A stretch of 5,624 bases of DNA from Candidatus Sediminicultor sextus (GTDB taxonomy: Bacteria > Atribacterota > Phoenicimicrobiia > Phoenicimicrobiales > Phoenicimicrobiaceae), in the NCBI GenBank assembly GCA_014894735.1, contig JADBKX010000068.1:1-5624 (forward strand), given 5' to 3'. Below, piece by piece: positions 1-5,301 of the stretch (positions are counted from its first letter, which is position 1; the number at the start of each line of letters is the position of its first letter). Under the pieces are notes generated by a model, which did not search any database, had not been told where the DNA came from, and was given only the letters and a program-made list of their open reading frames with translations. The position numbers and the translations under genes were made by a program.

Positions 1-5
1 TTAAA

Positions 6-554
6 CTATTTTTTGTCTTCGTAAAATATTTTATCTATATGTATTTTAATTTCTTTCGTTTCTATCCCGCTTGTTTTCAAGAGGTATTCTTTTAAATTTC
101 TTTGAATTTTCTCCGAAAGTTCAGGGATGTTTACATCCTGCTTTACAGAAAGATGAAGATCTACATTTATCCCCCCGGACTTTAAAATATTAACCTCTGG
201 CCTGATTTCCGTAACCTCTCCCATCCCCTTAACTACTTTTAAAGCCAAACGTTTTATAGCTCCAGTAGAAATTTTAATTTCTCCAAAGGAAGTCTTTTGA
301 ACTACGGATAAATTCCCCTTGCTAATTTGGGCTTTTTGCCAGATTAAATAAACAGCTAAAAAAATTAATAAGGCTCCTATTAAACCCAGGGTAATTTGGT
401 TTAAGAGATTGGAGTAGATCAAATAATTTGTTTTAAAGAAAAAACTTTCCAAGGAAAATAATCTCAAAGAAAGAGCTAAAAAAATCCCGGAGATAAAAAC
501 TGTAACCACTAAAAACAAAACAAAAATTAAATTATTAAAACTCTCTTTACTCAT
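6..554 (-). CDS. amaP: Alkaline-shock (Asp23-family) membrane anchor protein, AmaP-like
   Basis: A 182-residue protein with two predicted membrane segments (about residues 8-30 and 54-72), joined by a short loop rich in Phe, Leu and Asn. A soluble Asp23/DUF322-like domain follows (about 82-176), beginning with the GEIKIS stretch at 91-96 and alternating beta-strand and helix patterns typical of the family. In Gram-positive bacteria AmaP anchors Asp23 at the cytoplasmic membrane and is linked to envelope stress; the biochemical role is unclear. The ATG is preceded by AAAGGA at 564-569, 9 nt away. It lies 30 nt after parB on the same strand with no terminator between, so it is probably co-transcribed with parAB. 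It ends with TAG at 6-8. The family call is by recognition of the TM-TM-Asp23 layout; the exact name is less certain than the family. Confidence 0.75.
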   Translation of the reverse strand: MSKESFNNLIFVLFLVVTVFISGIFLALSLRLFSLESFFFKTNYLIYSNLLNQITLGLIGALLIFLAVYLIWQKAQISKGNLSVVQKTSFGEIKISTGAIKRLALKVVKGMGEVTEIRPEVNILKSGGINVDLHLSVKQDVNIPELSEKIQRNLKEYLLKTSGIETKEIKIHIDKIFYEDKK

Positions 555-584
555 TTTAAATCATCCTTTCAATTTTTTACTTAT

Positions 585-1433
585 TTATCTTTCTTTTAAT
601 AACAGAGCAACGATTCTTCTTAAATCTTCTTTGTTATAAAATTCTATATTTATCTTTCCTCTCTTGCCGTCATATAATATGCTTATCTTGGTTCCTAAAA
701 GATCTCTTAGTCTTCCCTCTACCTCGGGGAATTGTTCAATGGTAATATTTTTAACTTTAAATTGCTTTTTTTGCACCTTTTCGATATTTTTAATCAAGCG
801 CTCAGTGTCTCTTACTGATAAACCACTGGCGATTATTCTATCACACACCGCCTTTTGTACTTCTTCATCTTCTATGCTTAATAGTAATTTTGCATGGCCG
901 AAAGATATTTTCCCTTCAGAGATATTTTTTTGTATCTCCGGATTCAATTTTAACAGCCTGATGGTGTTGGTGACTAAAGCCCTGCTCTTTCCGGTTGCTT
1001 CTGCTAATTCTTGCTGAGTAAGATTAAACTCATCTGCCAATCTTTTGAAGGCATTGGCCTGCTCAACAGGATTAAGATCTTCTCTTTGAATATTTTCCAC
1101 CAAGGCAATTTCTAAGCTTTTTTCATTATTAATGCTCTTAATAATTGCCGGTATCTTTTTTAAACCGATCTCTTTGGCTGCCTTTAATCTTCGCTCTCCG
1201 GCAACAATCTCATACCCATTAGCCATCTTTCTTACTATGATCGGTTGAATCATTCCGTGTTTCTTAATTGACCCTTTCAGCTCTTCCATTTTTTCTCTAT
1301 CGAAATTTTTACGGGGCTGAAAAAGGTTAGGGGTTAAGCTTTCTACGTCCATCTCAATAACAAGTCCTTTTTCTTTTTGTTCAGCCTTGGGGATAAGGGC
1401 TTCTAACCCTTTCCCCAATCCTCTTTTAACCAT
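585..1433 (-). CDS. parB: Chromosome-partitioning protein ParB (Spo0J), CTP-dependent parS-binding clamp
   Basis: A 282-residue ParB of normal chromosomal length. The N-terminal RGLGKGLEALIP (4-15) is the conserved ParA-contacting tail. The N-terminal CTP-binding domain (about 24-120) has the GERR motif (79-82) and the ENIQREDLNPVEQA arginine-patch box (113-126). A helix-turn-helix that reads parS spans about 138-163 (LTQQELAEATGKS onward), followed by the GHAKLLL motif (179-185). The C-terminal dimerisation domain covers about 230-282. ParB loads at parS, spreads as a sliding clamp, recruits SMC and stimulates ParA ATPase. The start codon lies inside the end of parA (8-nt overlap), with its ribosome site within parA, which suggests translational coupling. 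Two parS-like targets lie in this window, at 2269 and 3766. Only one ParB paralogue is present; no Noc gene is seen here. Confidence 0.97.
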   Translation of the reverse strand: MVKRGLGKGLEALIPKAEQKEKGLVIEMDVESLTPNLFQPRKNFDREKMEELKGSIKKHGMIQPIIVRKMANGYEIVAGERRLKAAKEIGLKKIPAIIKSINNEKSLEIALVENIQREDLNPVEQANAFKRLADEFNLTQQELAEATGKSRALVTNTIRLLKLNPEIQKNISEGKISFGHAKLLLSIEDEEVQKAVCDRIIASGLSVRDTERLIKNIEKVQKKQFKVKNITIEQFPEVEGRLRDLLGTKISILYDGKRGKINIEFYNKEDLRRIVALLLKER

Positions 1434-2187
1434 TTGATATCACCTCTTGGGCTAATTTTTTATAAGCTATCGCCCCTTTAGATTTTGCATCATACAAAAC
1501 AACGGGCTTGCCATAGCTGGGGGCTTCACTCACTCTGACATTTCGTGGAACGACTGCCTTAAATATCTTTCCTTTAAAATGTTTTTGAACCTCCTTAACA
1601 ACATCGCGGGAAAGATTTGTTCGGTTATCATACATAGTCAGTAAAATCCCTTCGATCTCTAAAGATGAGTTTAGATTTTCTCTGACCAGATTTATGGTAT
1701 TTAGTAATTGTCCAATGCCTTCCAAGGCATAATATTCACATTGAATGGGAATAATAACCGCATCGGCAGCAGTAAGAGAGTTTAGAGTTAAAAGACCCAG
1801 AGAAGGCGGACAATCAATGATTATATAATTATAATCATCTTTAATTGGTTTAATTGCGTGTTTTAATTTGTTTTCCCGAGAGATATAATTAACTAATTCT
1901 ATTTCTGCTCCTGCTAATTGAATGGTGGAAGGCAAAATATCTAAATTTTTTACCTGAGTCGGTAAAATGATTTCTTTTATAGGGATTTGATTAATCAAGA
2001 CATCATAAATACATCTTTTAACTTTTATTTTATCCAAACCTATACCGGTGCTGGCATTCCCCTGAGGATCTATGTCGATCAACAAAGTTTTTCTTTTATA
2101 TAAGGCCATAGAAGTGCACAGATTTACTGCGGTAGTGGTTTTGCCTACTCCCCCTTTTTGGTTGGTGATTGCCAAGACCTTGGCCAT
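1426..2187 (-). CDS. parA: Chromosome-partitioning ATPase ParA (Soj)
   Basis: A 253-residue small ParA/MinD-superfamily ATPase. The deviant Walker A motif KGGVGKTT is at 11-18 with signature Lys11, switch I DIDPQGN at 38-44, and Walker B IIIDCPPSLG at 122-131. Also visible are EYYALEG (151-157) and the conserved PRNVRVSEAPSYGKPV block (214-229). Only ten residues precede Walker A, so there is no N-terminal helix-turn-helix. This is the chromosomal Soj type, not a plasmid autorepressor. Arg189 and Arg194 sit where Soj proteins carry DNA-binding arginines. Known roles of Soj are ATP-dependent nucleoid binding, origin segregation with ParB, and control of DnaA. The ATG is preceded by AGGAG at 2195-2199, 7 nt away. 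A parS-like site and a TATAAT box lie about 80-110 nt upstream, suggesting ParB could influence this promoter. Confidence 0.97.
   Translation of the reverse strand: MAKVLAITNQKGGVGKTTTAVNLCTSMALYKRKTLLIDIDPQGNASTGIGLDKIKVKRCIYDVLINQIPIKEIILPTQVKNLDILPSTIQLAGAEIELVNYISRENKLKHAIKPIKDDYNYIIIDCPPSLGLLTLNSLTAADAVIIPIQCEYYALEGIGQLLNTINLVRENLNSSLEIEGILLTMYDNRTNLSRDVVKEVQKHFKGKIFKAVVPRNVRVSEAPSYGKPVVLYDAKSKGAIAYKKLAQEVISNG
1439..1446 (-). promoter_or_regulatory. parB ribosome binding site inside parA
   Basis: GAGGTGAT on the minus strand closely matches the 16S anti-Shine-Dalgarno sequence and lies 5 nt before the parB ATG (1431-1433). It sits wholly within the last codons of parA and fixes the parB start, giving the 8-nt gene overlap expected for translational coupling of ParA and ParB. 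Confidence 0.8.
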
Positions 2188-2245
2188 AGATATTCTCCTA
2201 AAATAATTACTCAGACGAGCATCAGATTACACAAATTAAATTACA

Positions 2246-2257
2246 GAACATTTGTTC
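2246..2257. promoter_or_regulatory. GAAC-N4-GTTC palindrome upstream of parA, SOS-box-like
   Basis: GAACATTTGTTC has perfect GAAC and GTTC half-sites around ATTT. This is the core pattern of Gram-positive LexA (DinR) boxes, GAAC-N4-GTTC. It would lie in the parA leader, about 59 nt before the ATG. It also reuses the TGTTC/GAACA half-sites of the adjacent parS in inverted order, so it may instead be a degenerate relative of parS, or chance. Operator function is inference only. Confidence 0.3.
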
Positions 2258-2268
2258 ATGATGATTAA

Positions 2269-2284
2269 TGTTCCACGTGGAACG
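2269..2284. promoter_or_regulatory. parS site (ParB centromere), 15/16 palindrome
   Basis: TGTTCCACGTGGAACG matches the universal parS pattern TGTTNCACGTGNAACA at all but the last base. It is 82 bp upstream of the parA start. Chromosomal parS sites cluster near the origin and often lie beside parAB, and ParB in this window has the canonical parS-reading domain. Its right edge abuts the predicted transcription start of parA. Confidence 0.85.
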
Positions 2285-2291
2285 GTTATTT

Positions 2292-2297
2292 ATTATA
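2292..2297 (-). promoter_or_regulatory. Candidate parA promoter (-10 TATAAT)
   Basis: The minus strand reads TATAAT, a perfect -10 hexamer. Transcription would begin about 7 nt downstream, near 2285, at the edge of parS, giving a leader of roughly 97 nt before parA. No good -35 is visible at 16-18 nt spacing; the nearest sequences (ACTGGT, GACTGG) match poorly. The call therefore rests on the -10 box and its position. Confidence 0.4.
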
Positions 2298-2330
2298 CAT
2301 TCGCTCCCCGGTTGACCAGTCCACCTTAAT

Positions 2331-2374
2331 AAGAGACAGGTGAATCTGCTCTTTGGGCACGATACATCGTGCCC
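2331..2374. repeat. Tandem pair of palindromic hairpins
   Basis: Hairpin one (2331-2353) pairs AAGAG-CAG with CTG-CTCTT, with A2336 bulged and a GTGAAT loop. Hairpin two (2355-2374) pairs GGGCACGAT with ATCGTGCCC, nine base pairs around AC. Neither is followed by a T-run on either strand, so they are not classical terminators. The GC-rich second stem stands out in this AT-rich spacer and resembles the small palindromic elements scattered through intergenic DNA of some bacteria. The structure is seen; the function is unknown. Confidence 0.6.
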
Positions 2375-2506
2375 CTATATCAGACTCCTGGCTCCTGACT
2401 TCTATTTTCTCTGCGATACACGAGATACGAATTTAGTTTTGCGTTTTTCGCTTTCCGTTTTTGCTTTTTATAATATATAACTTATATTATCAAAAATATT
2501 TCAAAA

Positions 2507-3238
2507 TTACAAAGGTCTTTTTTGAGGGAGACCTTCTTTTCTGGGGTATTTCGAAGGAGTATCTTTTATTTTCTTGATTATCAAAAGATGTCTTTCCTGA
2601 TTTATAAAGGGAATTCTAACGTTTTCCACTCCAATCAGCTCTCCGCCTAAAAACTGAACTGCCTTAAGAGCTTTATCGATTTCTTCCCCATACGATCTTC
2701 CTTTTTGCGCTATAAATACCCCCCCCACCCTTACAAAGGGAAGACAGTATTCGCTTAAAGTACTTAAAAGGGCTACCGCTCTGGATAGTACTATATCGTA
2801 TTTCTGCCGATAATCCGTACAGTTCCCGAAAGCTTCTGCTCTGCCATTAAGTACCTCAACTTTCTGAAAATTTATTTCTTCGATTATTTTTTCTAAAAAT
2901 ATGGTCTTTTTCTTTCTTGCTTCCAGGAGAGACAAACTAATTGAAGGGCATACTATTTTAATGGGTATACCTGGGAAACCTGCGCCTGTACCCACATCAA
3001 TAATATTTTTTCCTTCTATGTTAATATACTTATTGGTAGCCTTTATACAGCTAATAGAATCTAAAAAATGTTTAATAATTATTTCCTGTGGTGTTTTTAA
3101 AGAAGTTAAGTTTATTTTTTGGTTCCATTGGACTAATAACTCTAAATATCGGGAAAATTTTTTAATCTGCTCTTTGTGGAGATCAATTCCCATTTTTTGA
3201 GCACCGTTAATTAAACTATTCTCATCGTCTTTTAACAA
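2507..3238 (-). CDS. rsmG: 16S rRNA (guanine527-N7)-methyltransferase RsmG (GidB)
   Basis: A 243-residue RsmG, close to the Bacillus length. It transfers methyl from S-adenosylmethionine to N7 of G527 in 16S rRNA; loss in other bacteria gives low-level streptomycin resistance. Visible family features are WNQKINLTSL (38-47), KHFLDSI (56-62), the SAM-binding loop DVGTGAGFPGIP (81-92), LSRAVA (151-156), and the conserved tail TPSKYPRKEGLPQKRPL (227-243). The start is TTG (3236-3238). An in-frame TAA lies at 3257-3259 and GAGGAG at 3247-3252. Residues 1-15 before the first internal Met align in style with the N-terminus of Bacillus RsmG, so TTG is preferred over Met16. The coding strand carries a run of eight G (2719-2726) across Val-Gly-Gly-Val. 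In most relatives mnmG lies directly upstream; here a 594-bp noncoding spacer replaces it. Confidence 0.96.
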   Translation of the reverse strand: MLKDDENSLINGAQKMGIDLHKEQIKKFSRYLELLVQWNQKINLTSLKTPQEIIIKHFLDSISCIKATNKYINIEGKNIIDVGTGAGFPGIPIKIVCPSISLSLLEARKKKTIFLEKIIEEINFQKVEVLNGRAEAFGNCTDYRQKYDIVLSRAVALLSTLSEYCLPFVRVGGVFIAQKGRSYGEEIDKALKAVQFLGGELIGVENVRIPFINQERHLLIIKKIKDTPSKYPRKEGLPQKRPL

Positions 3239-3246
3239 AAAGGGTT

Positions 3247-3252
3247 CTCCTC
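3247..3252 (-). promoter_or_regulatory. rsmG ribosome binding site supporting a TTG start
   Basis: GAGGAG on the minus strand lies 8 nt before TTG (3236-3238) and just inside an in-frame TAA (3257-3259). No ATG or GTG lies between that stop and the TTG. The next candidate, Met16, would remove the conserved N-terminal helix. The site therefore decides the start. Confidence 0.75.
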
Positions 3253-3343
3253 TTTTTTAATCTACCAATCTGCCAATTGACCAATTCAACAATCATATTA
3301 GTTGACCTGTTAACTGTTTTGCCAGTTAGTGTCAATTCACCGA

Positions 3344-3390
3344 TTCATGGGACAGACGTTTCGCCTGTCTATTTTTGTCATCCCCATGAA
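3344..3390. repeat. Nested inverted repeat (two stacked hairpins)
   Basis: The outer stem pairs TTCATGGG (3344-3351) with CCCATGAA (3383-3390). Inside it, GACAG-CG pairs with CG-CTGTC (3351-3369) around a TTT loop with one A/C mismatch, and G3351 could belong to either stem. There is no T-run suited to termination of a minus-strand transcript. Its form resembles the hairpins at 2331-2374, suggesting a class of small palindromic intergenic elements. The function is not known. Confidence 0.5.
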
Positions 3391-3452
3391 AATAGTTAGC
3401 TAACCTGTCTATTAATTATTTAACCTGACAACCGCTAACTGGTTAATCATCT

Positions 3453-3486
3453 TTACTATATACTCGATACTATTCACTGGCGACTA
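3453..3486 (-). repeat. Dispersed 33-bp repeat, copy 1
   Basis: Positions 3454-3486 read on the minus strand match 5269-5301 on the plus strand at 27 of 33 bases. The same stretch read on the plus strand (3453-3480) matches 5520-5547 at 21 of 28. It is built from TAGT, TATA and CGA units. It ends just before the first DnaA-box pair. Confidence 0.6.
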
Positions 3487-3493
3487 GTTGTGC

Positions 3494-3513
3494 TTTTCCA
3501 CAATTTATCCACA
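3494..3513 (+). promoter_or_regulatory. DnaA-box pair 1
   Basis: TTTTCCACA (3494-3502, one mismatch to TTATNCACA) and TTATCCACA (3505-3513, perfect consensus) lie 2 nt apart, giving 11-bp periodicity on the same face of the helix. The 20-bp unit recurs at 3733-3752 with only two differences. Confidence 0.75.
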
Positions 3514-3732
3514 TAAATAAAATAATATTAAATACTATGATTTAAATCCATTTTAATTCAAATATTAAAAAACTACAATCAAAAAACTTTTTAATATGTA
3601 AAATCGTAATTCGTTGATACAACTAAGATAATTAAACATTTTACATAAGTAATTTTTGTCTTATTTTTTTATGCTGATATTTGGTTTATTTGAGGAAGTA
3701 GCTTAAAAGCTTTAATTCTAAATAATTTTGGG

Positions 3733-3752
3733 TTTTCCACAGTTTATTCACA
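3733..3752 (+). promoter_or_regulatory. DnaA-box pair 2
   Basis: TTTTCCACA (3733-3741) and TTATTCACA (3744-3752, matching TTATNCACA) have the same order, orientation and 2-nt spacing as the pair at 3494. The first base is 239 bp from the start of pair 1. The second box is 15 nt from the parS core. Confidence 0.72.
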
Positions 3753-3765
3753 ATTCATTTTTTAA

Positions 3766-3785
3766 AATGTTCCACGTGGAACATT
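3766..3785. promoter_or_regulatory. parS site, perfect 20-bp palindrome
   Basis: AATGTTCCACGTGGAACATT is self-complementary over all 20 bases, and its core (3768-3783) is a full match to TGTTNCACGTGNAACA. It lies 47 bp downstream of the mnmE stop and close to DnaA-box pair 2. Its centre is about 1.5 kb from the other parS. Confidence 0.92.
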
Positions 3786-3804
3786 GCCCTTTTAAGAAAA
3801 TATT

Positions 3805-3824
3805 TTTTGCTGTATTATGCAAAA
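3805..3824 (-). terminator. Possible weak terminator after mnmE
   Basis: TTTTGC (3805-3810) pairs with GCAAAA (3819-3824) around an 8-nt loop, 9 nt after the mnmE stop. On the minus strand a mixed A/T stretch ending in TTTTCTT follows. The stem is short and AT-rich. The parS palindrome followed by TTTT could also form a hairpin in mnmE mRNA. Neither is convincing. Confidence 0.2.
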
Positions 3825-3832
3825 TTAATCTA

Positions 3833-5245
3833 TTATTTCCCGATACAAAAACGCGAAAATATGTCGTTAACCATTTCATCATTAATAGAATCCCCGGTTA
3901 TTTCACCCAGAGAATCCAGGGCATCTTTTAAATCGATAGTTAAAAAATCATAAGTTATTTTCCCCTTCAAACCTAACAATACATGTTCTAACGCTTGTTT
4001 TGCTCTATTTAATTGGTTTGCCTGCCTCACATTATTTATAACCACTCCGTTTTCCGGTATCACCAACCCCTCTATGGCTGTCCTGGCCAGCTTTTCTTCT
4101 AACTCTTCTATACCAATCTTTTCTTTCAAAGACATCTTTATACTATCCTTAACATCTAAAAGACTAAGCAGTTTCTCTCTATCAATCTTCTTGCTTAAAT
4201 CAATCTTGTTTTCAATTACTATAACCTTTTTATTTTCATTTTTTTCTTTATTTATTTCTTTAATTACTTCTTTGTCTTCCAAAGATAAGGGAACGCTTGC
4301 ATCAAACATAACCAAAATTAGCCTGGCTTCTTTTAAATGTTTCATCATTTTTTTAATGCTTATCTTTTCTATAATATTTTCTGGATTTTTAAGCCCGGCG
4401 GTGTCTATAATTTTAAAAGCCGTCCCTTTAATATTAATTAACTCTTCAATGGTATCTCTGGTTGTTCCCGGTAGGTGGGTAACAATAGCCCGGTTTTCTC
4501 TTAATAAAGTATTAAAAAGGCTGGATTTCCCTACATTAACCTTGCCGATTATAAGGGTATTTATCCCTTCTTTGAGTATTTTCCCGTAATCCAGGGTCTC
4601 TATAAGAAAATTAATCTCTTTTAAAATATAATTTATACTTTCTTCTACCTTTTTTGGGCTTTTCTCTTCAATATCTTGGTCGGGAAAATCCATAGGAGCT
4701 TCAACCTCTGCGGAAATCCTTATTAAGCTGTGCATCAAATCTGTAATCTTCTTATTTAGGTTCCCCCCTAACTGGGCTAATGAAGAACTTAAACTTCTTT
4801 CGGTTTTAGCTTGAATAAGGTCAATGACTGCTTCCGCCTGACTTAAATCAATTCTGCCGTTTAAAAAGGCTCTTTTAGTAAATTCTCCCGGCTCGGCCAT
4901 CCTTGCTCCACAATTAATCATTGTTTCCAGTGCTTTCCTGAGAGAGAGTATCCCTCCATGACAATTAAATTCTACGGTGTCTTCCCGTGTATAAGTTTGT
5001 GGTTTTTTCATTAAAATCAAAATAACCTCGTCAATTTTCTCCCCGCTTTCCGGGTCTATTATAAATCCATAATGAACGGTATGGCTGAAGAAATCTTTAA
5101 TCTTTATTCTGTTTAAATTTTTATCTCTAAATACCTCTTGGGCTATTTCTAAGGTTTTTGGGCCGCTTATTCTAACAATGCCGATTCCACTTTCCCCAAT
5201 TGGGGTAGAAATAGCAGCAATAGTATCATTTTCCCAAAATTTCAT
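3833..5245 (-). CDS. mnmE: tRNA modification GTPase MnmE (TrmE)
   Basis: A 470-residue MnmE, slightly longer than the E. coli protein. With MnmG it installs the carboxymethylaminomethyl group at U34 of certain tRNAs. The N-terminal tetrahydrofolate-binding domain (about 1-125) has NDTIAAISTP (6-15), FNCHGG (93-98) and AEPGEFTKRAFLNGRIDLSQAEAV (117-140), flowing into the helical domain. The inserted G domain has P-loop GKVNVGKSS (234-242, including the K+-binding Asn237), TTRD (261-264), DTAG (281-284), catalytic-type Glu293 and NKID (346-349). The protein ends in FCIGK with the family cysteine at 467. The ATG follows AAGGAG (5253-5258) by 7 nt. Small departures from what I remember of the family are SIKK after Glu293 and VRQ where RH is usual; neither removes a key residue. 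Its partner gene mnmG is not next to it. Confidence 0.97.
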   Translation of the reverse strand: MKFWENDTIAAISTPIGESGIGIVRISGPKTLEIAQEVFRDKNLNRIKIKDFFSHTVHYGFIIDPESGEKIDEVILILMKKPQTYTREDTVEFNCHGGILSLRKALETMINCGARMAEPGEFTKRAFLNGRIDLSQAEAVIDLIQAKTERSLSSSLAQLGGNLNKKITDLMHSLIRISAEVEAPMDFPDQDIEEKSPKKVEESINYILKEINFLIETLDYGKILKEGINTLIIGKVNVGKSSLFNTLLRENRAIVTHLPGTTRDTIEELINIKGTAFKIIDTAGLKNPENIIEKISIKKMMKHLKEARLILVMFDASVPLSLEDKEVIKEINKEKNENKKVIVIENKIDLSKKIDREKLLSLLDVKDSIKMSLKEKIGIEELEEKLARTAIEGLVIPENGVVINNVRQANQLNRAKQALEHVLLGLKGKITYDFLTIDLKDALDSLGEITGDSINDEMVNDIFSRFCIGK

Positions 5246-5268
5246 AAGTATTCTCCTTGCTTAGTCGT

Positions 5269-5301
5269 TAGTCGATAGTGAATAGTCGTTAGTATATAGT
5301 A
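5269..5301 (+). repeat. Dispersed 33-bp repeat, copy 2
   Basis: It matches the reverse complement of 3454-3486 at 27 of 33 positions, with differences confined to two short blocks. It is embedded in a longer run of TAGTCGTTAG/TAGTATATAG units immediately upstream of the mnmE ribosome site, so it would be partly transcribed in the mnmE leader. Confidence 0.6.

Larger units (their letters stand above)
2188..2506. other. rsmG-parA intergenic region (319 bp)
   Basis: No credible gene is seen here. From parA outward (left to right) it holds the parA ribosome site, a GAAC-N4-GTTC palindrome (2246-2257), a parS-like site (2269-2284), a TATAAT box (2292-2297) and a tandem pair of hairpins (2331-2374). 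After these come a degenerate CTCCTG duplication near 2384-2398 and low-complexity GATACACGAGATACGA sequence near 2415-2430. Last is an all-A/T hairpin, ATAATATA/TATATTAT (2470-2490), just after the rsmG stop. That hairpin has no T-tract on the minus strand, so it is at best a weak terminator. Confidence 0.7.
3239..3493. other. rsmG upstream spacer with degenerate repeats (255 bp)
   Basis: No gene is seen. The stretch 3265-3345 is made of loosely repeated CCAATTGACC/AGTTGACCTG/CCAGTTAG units, including a TAACTG/CAGTTA hairpin (3311-3328). It also holds a nested hairpin (3344-3390), a perfect GTTAGCTAAC palindrome (3395-3404), and one copy of a dispersed repeat (3453-3486). A consensus TTGACA (minus strand, 3330-3335) and a TATGAT (minus strand, 3292-3297) are present, but they are 32 nt apart, too far to form one promoter. 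The rsmG promoter is therefore unresolved. Confidence 0.6.
3494..3785. other. Candidate replication origin / DnaA-parS regulatory region
   Basis: Two DnaA-box pairs (3494-3513 and 3733-3752), both reading on the plus strand, bracket 219 bp (3514-3732) with 40 G or C by my count, about 18%. The first 87 bp of that interval hold only 10 G or C. This resembles DnaA-box clusters beside a DNA-unwinding element. A perfect parS follows 13 nt after the second pair. I do not see a convincing DnaA-trio array next to the boxes. dnaA is not in the window, so this may be an origin, part of a split origin, or a secondary DnaA-binding cluster. Confidence 0.5.

Noticed and set aside
664..1017. Plus-strand open frame antisense to parB
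   Set aside because: It overlaps a clearly conserved gene, shows no family features, and its residues reflect the complement of parB codons.
2470..2490. ATAATATA/TATATTAT hairpin as rsmG terminator
   Set aside because: The stem is entirely A/T and no T-tract follows on the minus strand.
2901..3200. Plus-strand open frame antisense to rsmG
   Set aside because: It lies wholly inside rsmG and has no recognisable domain.
3330..3335. TTGACA as -35 of an rsmG promoter
   Set aside because: The -10 positions at 17-18 nt read TAACAG or AACAGG. The better TATGAT is 32 nt away.
3265..3345. CRISPR-like array from repeated CCAATTGACC units
   Set aside because: The units are short, degenerate and contiguous. 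There are no unique spacers of constant length.
3514..3540. DnaA-trio motif beside DnaA-box pair 1
   Set aside because: Only scattered TACTATGAT-like triplets are visible. There is no regular array at the expected spacing.
3728..3931. Plus-strand 67-codon open frame crossing parS and the mnmE end
   Set aside because: It runs through DnaA boxes, parS and the mnmE 3' end, with no domain and no clear ribosome site.
4074..4589. Plus-strand 171-codon open frame antisense to mnmE, with hydrophobic Ser/Phe/Leu-rich product
   Set aside because: It is the complement of the MnmE G domain. The membrane-like look comes from the complement of Lys/Glu-rich codons.
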